Source of the DNA: JAFMIX01 sp031371425
GTDB taxonomy: Bacteria > Verrucomicrobiota > Verrucomicrobiia > Limisphaerales > JAFMIX01
Assembly: GCA_031371425.1 (NCBI GenBank)
Contig: JANMJO010000133.1
Location: forward strand, 1 to 5,140
DNA: 5,140 nucleotides
Reading direction: 5' to 3'
Below the pieces are notes generated by a model. That model saw nothing but the letters and a program-made list of their open reading frames with translations, was not told the DNA's origin and did not search any database. Positions within the stretch are counted from its first letter, which is position 1, and each line of letters begins with the position of its first letter. Shown one piece after another: positions 1 through 5,140 of the stretch. Both the position numbers and the translations under genes were made by a program.

Positions 1-999
1 CAACTCGAAGTCGAGCATGGCCTGGTGGAATTTTCCGGCGCACGCGGCACAAAGCCCCTGGCCATTGCGGCGGGCGAACTGGCCGTGGTCACGAAGAGTT
101 TGCCGCAGGCGCAACGGCTCGCGCGCAATCCATACCTCTGGCCGTTCAGCAGCGACAGTCCATGGAACACTCCGCTCGGCAGTGGCGCGAAGTTTGAACC
201 GTTGCCCGGCCAACCGCTCCTCGCCGACGGCCCGTTGGAGAACGCGGTGCGCGGGCGGCATCCGTTCTTCGGTCGCCCCACGGATACGTTGCGGCGCATC
301 TGGGTGCGCGGTGAAGTTCGTGCCGATGTGCGCTTGAGTGAAAACGCATTGCCGCCCCCCGGTCTGACCGAGCCGGTCGTGCTGATGCAGCGGACGCGCC
401 GTTACGCACTGGAGTTGCGCGATGTCAACGTGCGCCCCGATGGCGATCTGGAAGCCTCGGACATTGAACGCACGGATCTCGCCAGCAGCGGCACGGGTGC
501 TTTCGCCGTCGCCGCAAAACCGTTCGGGCTGTCGAATCTCGGCGGACTGATTCGCGCGGGCGAACTGGGCGATGGAATCCGTCATGCGCTCTCCGCCCGC
601 GTCAGCCGCGAGCGTCTGGGTGGCCGGCAGAAACGCTCCGAGCCGAGCACCGTGTGGCCGGCGGCTGGTGGCGACGCGGCGCGCGAAGAATTCTTAAACA
701 TCGGCACGTTGCTGGCGATTCCGCCGGGCGTGGACATTCGTGCACTCGTGGGCGACTCCGGCCCGGGCTACGAACTCGCGCGGGCGATGCAGGATTATGG
801 CGTTTATATTTCGGGCTACGCGAATGTCCCGCTTGCTTTGATTCGCGGCGAAACGGAGCTGAATCCGGCGGATGAAGATAAAATTCTCAACCAACTCGTG
901 CCGCTGCTGCAAGTCGTGGTCAACAACACCGCAGCAACTCCCGGCGGCGGCGGCACACCCCGGCGCGACCCCGCGCCCGCACTCCCGCCCGGACGATAG
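1..999 (+). CDS. C-terminal part of a FecR-like domain protein fused to an uncharacterised 'SPWNTP/GGLIRAGEL' domain
   Basis: The frame is open to the left edge (Q-L-E-V-E-H-G-L-V-E-F from base 1), so the GTG at 25 is probably an internal Val and the gene starts upstream; 332 residues are visible, ending in TAG. Residues 1-33 resemble the end of a FecR domain: a short strand pair (LEVEHGLVEFSG), then 'PLAIAAGELAVV'. FecR-type domains occur in sigma-regulating and secreted or envelope proteins. Residues 47-60 read WPFSSDSPWNTPLG. Further motifs are GGLIRAGELGDGIRHAL (181-197), GTLLAIPPGVDI (235-246) and ARAMQDYGVYISGYA (260-274). The order 'SPWNTP ... GGLIR.GEL ... I.HAL ... P.G ... A.Q.YG.Y' matches my recollection of a family of secreted bacterial proteins without assigned function. 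The tail (from about 312) is a Gly/Pro/Arg-rich low-complexity stretch. No catalytic residues can be assigned. The next gene begins 58 bp downstream on the same strand, so co-transcription is possible. The coding call is firm; the FecR assignment is moderate. Confidence 0.8.
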   Translation, partial: QLEVEHGLVEFSGARGTKPLAIAAGELAVVTKSLPQAQRLARNPYLWPFSSDSPWNTPLGSGAKFEPLPGQPLLADGPLENAVRGRHPFFGRPTDTLRRIWVRGEVRADVRLSENALPPPGLTEPVVLMQRTRRYALELRDVNVRPDGDLEASDIERTDLASSGTGAFAVAAKPFGLSNLGGLIRAGELGDGIRHALSARVSRERLGGRQKRSEPSTVWPAAGGDAAREEFLNIGTLLAIPPGVDIRALVGDSGPGYELARAMQDYGVYISGYANVPLALIRGETELNPADEDKILNQLVPLLQVVVNNTAATPGGGGTPRRDPAPALPPGR

Positions 1000-1057
1000 G
1001 CCGTCGAATACACCTCGGCATGTAACATTCTGCCCGCCTCGCGCTATTCCATAGTGA

Positions 1058-3019
1058 ATGAAGAAAATAATTTATCTGCTGCTGACCGGCGGACTGACCC
1101 TGACCGTCGGCGCGCAAACCAATCTCATTCAGAACGGTTCATTCGCGGGCGGCTTTACGGGCTGGCAGACGAACGGGCCGGCCTCGGTGAAATTTATTCT
1201 CACCACGAACACGCCGGACGGCTCGACGGGCGTGATCGTGAGCAATCGTCCGAGTGTCAACGGCAGCATCAATTACACGTTGCAACAAAACATCGCCACC
1301 GCGCTCACGAACGGCGCAAATGGCCGCACCTACACCACGAGTTATCGCCTGCGACCGCAGACCGTGCCGACTTCCACGCGGTGTGCCCTCACGCTTTATT
1401 ATCCGACGGGTTCGGAAAAGATCATCCTCGCCGAGCAGGTGGCACGCACGAACGGCGCGTGGCTTACGGTGCGCGGCACGTTGCCGGTGACGTGGTCGAA
1501 CGGACTCACCAGCGCGATCTTCAGTATCGAGGTTGGGCAGACGGGCGAGACGAATTATCCCGCGTTCACCGTGGACGACGTGCGGATGGACACGGACACG
1601 GATGCGGACGGTCTGCCGGATTTCGTCGAGACCAACACCAGTCCCGTGCTGGCCGACACGGACGCCGACGGCTTGCCGGACGAATGGGAAATTCGCAACG
1701 GTTTCGATCCCGCACTCACCAACGAACGTAATGGCGATCCCGATGGCGATGGCTTCACCAACTTTCAGGAATATTGGGCCGCGACAAATCCGCGTGACGA
1801 GTTGTCGTTTCCCGGTCGCCCGGCGAATCCCAATATGTCGGCGAACGCGCGCGCGGTGTTGCGTTATCTCGCGCTACTGCCGAGCAGCGGGCATGGGCTG
1901 GTGGGGCAGCACGTCTCCAATCCTGGCACGCCACAAAACGAGTTCACCAACCAAGTCATCGGGCTTTACACGAACACCGGTTACTGGCCGGGGTTGGTGG
2001 AGTTTCAATACGACGACGGCACGAGTCCGATGCAGATTCCGACCGTGAATCCGCTCGCGCGTGCGTGGTGGACCAACGGCGGCATCCTCGCGATCAAGTT
2101 CAACCCGCGCAATCCGTGGACGGGCGGCCCGCAGTCCACCACGAACAACGGCTTCGTGGACATTCCCGGATTGCTCGACCCGGTGAACAACAGCACCCCC
2201 GCGAATCTGGCGACGAATCTCACCGCGAACGCGCGCTTCATGGGCTGGCTGGACGAAGTCGCGGCGGGACTCGCGGAATTGCAGACGAACGGCGTGGCCG
2301 TGATTTACCGCACGGGCGCGGAGATGAACGGCGGCTGGTTCTGGTGGGGCAAACGGCCGCAGGGTCATTATCAGATGCTCTGGCGGTTCATGTTTGATTA
2401 CTTCACGCACACGAAAAAACTGAACCACCTCATCTGGACCTGGGAAGGCGACGCCGGCGTGCATGAATTGTCAGCCAGCGATTATTTCTTCCCCGGCGCG
2501 GATGTCGTGGACGTGATGAGCCACAATTTCTACAGCGACGATTGGAAACAGCCGTTTCCCTCGGAACAACTTTATCGCGACTACGGCAAAGTCTATGCCT
2601 TCCCCCAGGCCGGGCCGGCGCAAGGCGGGCAACGCGACGGCACGTTCTCCAACACGCTCTACGCCGACGCCATCACGAACCGCTTCCCGCGCTGCTCGTG
2701 GATCGGCGTGTGGAACAGCTTCACCACCGGCGGCGGCGCGAACCACTGGCACATCGCCATCGTGGACAACACCAATGCGCTCGCGCTTATGCAGCGCCCG
2801 TGGTCCACCACGCGCGACGAAGTGAACTGGCAGACCCACGTCGTCGCATCTGGCGGCAGCATCCGAATGAGCGGCGCAATGGTGGACGTGCGCTGGCAAA
2901 GCGGCTTTCTGCAATCCTCCACCAACCTCGTAAACTGGACGGACGTGGATCGCCCCGCGTGGCCGTATCTGCAAAGTCCCGCCGCCGCTGCGCGCGGCTT
3001 CTGGCGTGTGCGCGAGTGA
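1058..3019 (+). CDS. Secreted multidomain GH26-like (beta-mannanase family) protein with CBM4/9-like module and calcium-binding repeats
   Basis: A complete 653-residue protein. Residues 1-19 are a signal peptide (MKK, then a hydrophobic core, cleavage likely after VGA), so the protein is exported. Residues 22-176 resemble a CBM4/9 carbohydrate-binding beta-sandwich: it opens with NLIQNGSF..GFTGW and closes with AFTVDDVRM. Residues 178-245 hold Asp-rich calcium-binding repeats (DTDADGLPD twice, then NGDPDGDGFTNFQEYW). Residues about 262-590 are a GH26-type barrel: GLVGQHV (280-286), PGLVEFQYDD (311-320), GGILAIKFNPRNPWTGG (341-357) and the diagnostic AEMNGGWFWWG (421-431), with E422 as predicted acid/base. 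GH26 enzymes are mostly retaining endo-beta-mannanases. The expected nucleophile Glu on beta-strand 7 is Gln517 (YAFPQAGP), so activity is doubtful. Residues 598-653 form a tail module (LQSSTNLVNWTDV ... FWRVRE). The ATG is chosen because it directly precedes the signal peptide; no clear Shine-Dalgarno sequence lies upstream. The gene converges with the GH106 gene. Fold confidence is high; substrate is inferred. Confidence 0.88.
   Translation: MKKIIYLLLTGGLTLTVGAQTNLIQNGSFAGGFTGWQTNGPASVKFILTTNTPDGSTGVIVSNRPSVNGSINYTLQQNIATALTNGANGRTYTTSYRLRPQTVPTSTRCALTLYYPTGSEKIILAEQVARTNGAWLTVRGTLPVTWSNGLTSAIFSIEVGQTGETNYPAFTVDDVRMDTDTDADGLPDFVETNTSPVLADTDADGLPDEWEIRNGFDPALTNERNGDPDGDGFTNFQEYWAATNPRDELSFPGRPANPNMSANARAVLRYLALLPSSGHGLVGQHVSNPGTPQNEFTNQVIGLYTNTGYWPGLVEFQYDDGTSPMQIPTVNPLARAWWTNGGILAIKFNPRNPWTGGPQSTTNNGFVDIPGLLDPVNNSTPANLATNLTANARFMGWLDEVAAGLAELQTNGVAVIYRTGAEMNGGWFWWGKRPQGHYQMLWRFMFDYFTHTKKLNHLIWTWEGDAGVHELSASDYFFPGADVVDVMSHNFYSDDWKQPFPSEQLYRDYGKVYAFPQAGPAQGGQRDGTFSNTLYADAITNRFPRCSWIGVWNSFTTGGGANHWHIAIVDNTNALALMQRPWSTTRDEVNWQTHVVASGGSIRMSGAMVDVRWQSGFLQSSTNLVNWTDVDRPAWPYLQSPAAAARGFWRVRE
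1595..1680 (+). repeat. Tandem Asp-rich calcium-binding repeat within the GH26-like gene
   Basis: Two 26-base units, 1595-1620 and 1655-1680, are exactly 60 bp apart and match at 22 of 26 positions. Both encode DTDADGLPD, so the protein period is 20 residues (residues 180-188 and 200-208). Most mismatches are silent, which points to selection on the peptide. A third, more diverged unit (NGDPDGDGFTNFQEYW, residues 225-240) follows. Such DxDxDG loops, as in thrombospondin type 3-like repeats, bind calcium and act as stiff linkers. Here they join the carbohydrate-binding module to the catalytic-type barrel. Confidence 0.8.
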
Positions 3020-3046
3020 ATGGCTCAAGCTTGAGTTCCACCACTC
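3014..3046. other. Imperfect inverted repeat just after the GH26-like gene, possible weak transcription end
   Basis: The perfect 12-base palindrome CTCAAGCTTGAG (3024-3035) is flanked by a second inverted pair, GAGTG (3014-3018) and CACTC (3042-3046), separated by mismatched bases. It overlaps the stop codon of the GH26-like gene and lies between two convergent genes, where a bidirectional terminator would be expected. No U-tract follows on either strand, and the palindrome centre leaves only a short stem once a loop is allowed. It is therefore a weak candidate for an intrinsic terminator and may be chance. Confidence 0.25.
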
Positions 3047-3161
3047 ACGTCCGCCGCTCTTTGATGCTCGCCAGAATATCCGCCACGACCTCCGCCTTCG
3101 GCTTCGCGCCTTGCGGGCCGCCGTGGTGGAGGCGATCAGCACCGCGTCGTCGTTGCGTCAA
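3045..3161 (-). other. Possible small ORF or gene remnant (38 codons) between the convergent genes
   Basis: On the minus strand, a TTG at 3159-3161 overlaps the ancestral GH106 stop (TTGA arrangement) and opens a 38-codon frame ending in TGA at 3045-3047. Its last part, PKAEVVADILASIKERRT, looks like a natural amphipathic helix and uses GC-rich third positions like the neighbouring genes. The first part (TQRRRGADRLHHGG) is less protein-like. It could be a tiny translationally coupled ORF, the C-terminal remnant of a decayed gene, or chance in GC-rich DNA. I recognise no family. The rest of the 3020-3256 spacer holds only the inverted repeat and the GH106 tail codons. Confidence 0.2.
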
Positions 3162-3259
3162 TCGTTCTTTTCCACGGCCAGCGTCACCGGCCCGATCAAA
3201 CCAGACGGAACGAGCGGCGAATCCTTGGTGAAATAATTCCAAGTCGTGAAAGTATATCA
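3158..3259 (-). pseudogene. Severed C-terminal end of the GH106 gene beyond an in-frame TGA
   Basis: Directly after the TGA at 3257-3259, the same frame continues for 32 sense codons (3161-3256) to a second TGA at 3158-3160. The encoded peptide begins YTFTTWNYFTKDSPLVPSGL and continues IGPVTLAVEKND. This is the expected last segment of the C-terminal galactose-binding-like beta-sandwich in GH106 proteins, where '.FTTW..YTKDSPL.PSGLLGPV.L' follows a Ser-Gly-Arg. The TGA therefore sits where an Arg codon is expected; CGA to TGA is a single transition at a CpG. The stretch shows no further damage, so the mutation is recent, or is a sequencing or assembly error. Confidence 0.8.
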
Positions 3260-5140
3260 GCCCGGCGACGGACGCGGCTGACCTTTGATGAACCAATCCG
3301 GGAAAGCCTTGAGCGGCCCGCCGTAGCCGAAGTCGCCTTTGTTCCACTCGCAGTCCGCTGGCTCGTGCTCATCGCCAATCAACCGGTTCACCCACACATT
3401 CACGACTTTGATTTCGAGTTTGTTCCCCGTCCGTTTCACGGCACGCGTGATGTCCACCCGCCACGGCGCGGTCCAAACCACACCCAGATTTTTTCCATTG
3501 AGCCACACCTCCGCGAGTTCGCGGACAACGCCCAGGTCGAGCAACAGTCTTGCGTTGCCGACATTCGTCAGCGTCTGCGGGAGATCAAACGTCTTCGTGT
3601 AAGTCGCCGTGCCGCTGTAAAATTTAATGCCCGGCTCGGGGCGCGTTGACCAATCGTCGAGCTTCTCAAACGTCATCTGCTTCGGCCCGCCCCACTTCGG
3701 ATCAAAGGCCACCTGCCACGCGCCGGTGATTTCTCCCGCCGCTTGCGACGGCGGAAAATTCCTAGCCCGCGCCACCCGCTGTCCAATTGGTTTTCGGAAC
3801 ACCACGAAGCAGCTCTCCGCGCCAGCGAATTCCAGCGGCACGAAAGTTCGCTTATCTTTAATTTCAAACTCCAGCAAGTCGCGCCGCGCACCCGTCACGG
3901 GATTCCAGAGTTCCGGCTGCTTGCCGGCAACGCCGAATGAACCGACCGCCGCGCCGTTGTTGGTCGCCAAGTTCGCGATGAAATAGATTTCGTTCGTCCC
4001 GTCGCTGCGATGGATGCCTTTCAATTTCAAACCGCGCGTGACATTCGTGGTCGCGAAGTCGTTGCTCGCAATCGCGCCCCATTGCAGCAACGCCTGACAG
4101 CGCGAGAGGTATTGCACCCATGCCTTGCCAGATTCCCACCACGTCTGCGTGCGGTCGAAGTGCGTCCCCCATTGGCCCATCACCACGCCCGGCTTCCAGC
4201 GCTCATCGAACGGCTGATGCGTGAAGCGATGCAGCAACATGCGGTTCACACCGTCGCAAAACGCCGCGTCGCCGATGGGCTTGAGCCACGCGGGCGTCTC
4301 CGTCCATTGACTATCCTCGGGCGAACCCGTGTAAGCCTCCGCCTCGATGATGTTCCGCCCCGCCGTGCGCACGGCGGCCACCGTCGGCGCGAGGTCGTAA
4401 GGATCATATTTGCCGCCGTGCGTCCAAAATTCCGTCACAATCCGGTCCACTTGCGGCACGACATCGGTGATGTTCCACGGCCCGCCATACGGTTCGCACA
4501 TGAACTTGAGTCCAGCGGCGTGCAACGTGCGCTGGATCGTTGGAAAATAATTCTCGCGATACAGATCGCGAATCGTCTGCTCAAAATCGTCCTGGAATTT
4601 TTTCGTCTCCGCTTCGCTGCCAATCACCCGCTTCGCCAGCGTCGGCAGAAACGGCGTCAGTTCATAACCGCGCCGCGCCACAAATTCCTCGCGCATCTTC
4701 AGCGTCCAGCCCGGCGTGCCAGCCTCATAGCTGTCGAAGTGATAGTAGTTAAACCCGTCACCAACCAAATCGCCGAGGTGACGCTGCGCCGCGCCGATGA
4801 GGTGGTTCATGTGAAACCCCACCGCCGCGCCGCTCATCTTGTCGCACTCCAGCCCGATGGCTTCCCACTGGCACGGCTGCAACAGCGCACCCATCGTCGT
4901 GCGACCAAAGCGGTAGATGATCCAATCGCCCGGCGGCGCGACCCACTCCAGCTTCCCCTCCGCAGACATTTTGGACGAGAGCACCACCACGTCGCCACAA
5001 CCAACGACACCGCCCGCCGGCAACGCCAGCACAGCGACATCGCGATAAAATTCCCGCCGCGCCGGGACTTCCGGCTTTTCCAGTTTGCCATTCGTCGGAT
5101 TCCACAACGGGAACGGCTGCTTCGCCCGCAGGTCAGGTTT
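3257..5140 (-). CDS. GH106 alpha-L-rhamnosidase-like protein, N-terminus outside the window and C-terminus cut by a premature stop
   Basis: The frame is open to the right edge: codons upstream of the TTG at 5107 read KPDLRAKQPFP, so that TTG is an internal Leu. The visible 627 residues (numbered from the edge) resemble GH106 enzymes, which release alpha-L-rhamnose from pectic and other glycans. Motifs in order: FDSYEAG (about 135-141) followed by GWT..MREEFVARRGYELTPFLPTL; CEPYGGPW (215-222); IIEAEAYTG (264-272); LLHRFTHQPF (302-311). The C-terminal sandwich shows RPEPGIKFYSGTATYTKTFD, LDLGVVRELAEVWLNGKNLG and PWRVDIT (about 500-565), then VNVWVNRLIGD. Conserved acids at 139, 216, 266 and 268 are active-site candidates; I do not assign roles. 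The stretch between LLQWG and GIHRSDGTNEIYFIAN is only about 20 residues, much shorter than in GH106 proteins with an extra domain there. The gene ends at TGA 3257-3259, with a matching tail beyond it. It converges with the GH26-like gene. Any signal peptide would lie outside the window. Confidence 0.88.
   Translation of the reverse strand, partial: KPDLRAKQPFPLWNPTNGKLEKPEVPARREFYRDVAVLALPAGGVVGCGDVVVLSSKMSAEGKLEWVAPPGDWIIYRFGRTTMGALLQPCQWEAIGLECDKMSGAAVGFHMNHLIGAAQRHLGDLVGDGFNYYHFDSYEAGTPGWTLKMREEFVARRGYELTPFLPTLAKRVIGSEAETKKFQDDFEQTIRDLYRENYFPTIQRTLHAAGLKFMCEPYGGPWNITDVVPQVDRIVTEFWTHGGKYDPYDLAPTVAAVRTAGRNIIEAEAYTGSPEDSQWTETPAWLKPIGDAAFCDGVNRMLLHRFTHQPFDERWKPGVVMGQWGTHFDRTQTWWESGKAWVQYLSRCQALLQWGAIASNDFATTNVTRGLKLKGIHRSDGTNEIYFIANLATNNGAAVGSFGVAGKQPELWNPVTGARRDLLEFEIKDKRTFVPLEFAGAESCFVVFRKPIGQRVARARNFPPSQAAGEITGAWQVAFDPKWGGPKQMTFEKLDDWSTRPEPGIKFYSGTATYTKTFDLPQTLTNVGNARLLLDLGVVRELAEVWLNGKNLGVVWTAPWRVDITRAVKRTGNKLEIKVVNVWVNRLIGDEHEPADCEWNKGDFGYGGPLKAFPDWFIKGQPRPSPG

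Noticed and set aside
25..27. GTG as the start of the first gene
   Set aside because: The frame is open to base 1 and the preceding residues (QLEVEHGL) continue the FecR-like strand pattern.
1000..1057. Promoter or Shine-Dalgarno site before the GH26-like gene
   Set aside because: No convincing -35/-10 pair and no GGAG-like sequence at the right distance; only AT-richer bases near the start, which is not enough to call a site.
1054..1731. 225-codon plus-strand frame starting at GTG four bases before the GH26-like start
   Set aside because: Shifted-frame shadow; the overlapping frame has a signal peptide, CBM motif and calcium repeats, this one is His/Arg-rich without pattern.
1874..2464. 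196-codon open frame on the minus strand inside the GH26-like gene
   Set aside because: Arg/His/Val-rich translation without recognisable motifs, fully antisense to a gene with clear domains; typical of GC-rich DNA.
2471..3142. 223-codon minus-strand open frame across the end of the GH26-like gene
   Set aside because: Low-complexity Arg/Ala-rich translation, antisense to the GH26-like protein and its tail; no motif support.
3257..3259. UGA recoding (selenocysteine or an alternative genetic code)
   Set aside because: The GH26-like gene ends normally with TGA, the expected residue is Arg rather than Cys/Sec or Trp, and no SECIS-like hairpin was evident. A mutation or base error is simpler.
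5105..5107. TTG as the true start of the GH106 gene
   Set aside because: The frame stays open upstream to the window edge with plausible residues, and the visible protein lacks the N-terminal portion of GH106, so the gene starts outside.

Overview
The window is GC-rich and gene-dense. It looks like part of a polysaccharide-degradation locus from a Verrucomicrobiota bacterium, probably of the Pedosphaera/Limisphaera type. That placement is an inference from three things: a secreted protein with calcium-binding Asp-rich repeats and a C-terminal module of the 'LQSSTNLVNWTDV ... FWRVRE' type, which is common in secreted verrucomicrobial proteins; the glycoside hydrolase repertoire; and poor Shine-Dalgarno signals. 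No RNA gene, CRISPR array, transposase or attachment site was seen.

Layout. Positions 1-999 (+) hold the C-terminal 332 residues of a protein that begins upstream. It starts with what looks like the end of a FecR-type domain, followed by an uncharacterised domain with 'WPFSSDSPWNTP' and 'GGLIRAGELGDGIRHAL' motifs. After a 58-bp gap, 1058-3019 (+) encode a complete secreted multidomain protein: signal peptide, CBM4/9-like carbohydrate-binding module, Asp-rich calcium-binding repeats, GH26 (beta-mannanase-like) barrel and C-terminal tail module. From the other side, 5140 down to 3257 (-) encode a GH106 alpha-L-rhamnosidase-like protein whose N-terminus lies beyond the window. The two hydrolase genes converge on a 237-bp spacer.

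Two points stand out. First, the GH106 gene stops at an in-frame TGA at 3257-3259, yet the same frame continues for 32 codons (3161-3256) with exactly the expected end of the C-terminal beta-sandwich, then reaches a second stop at 3158-3160. This looks like a recent nonsense mutation or a base-call error. Second, the GH26 protein keeps the acid/base motif (AEMNGGWFWW) but has Gln where the catalytic nucleophile Glu is expected, together with other substitutions at conserved positions. It may be a non-canonical or non-hydrolytic GH26 relative.

If the genes work together, the GH26 protein would bind and perhaps cleave a mannan-like chain outside the cell, and the GH106 enzyme would remove alpha-L-rhamnose from plant- or algal-type glycans. 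The role of the FecR-containing protein is unknown. Co-regulation cannot be shown from this sequence because the hydrolase genes are on opposite strands.
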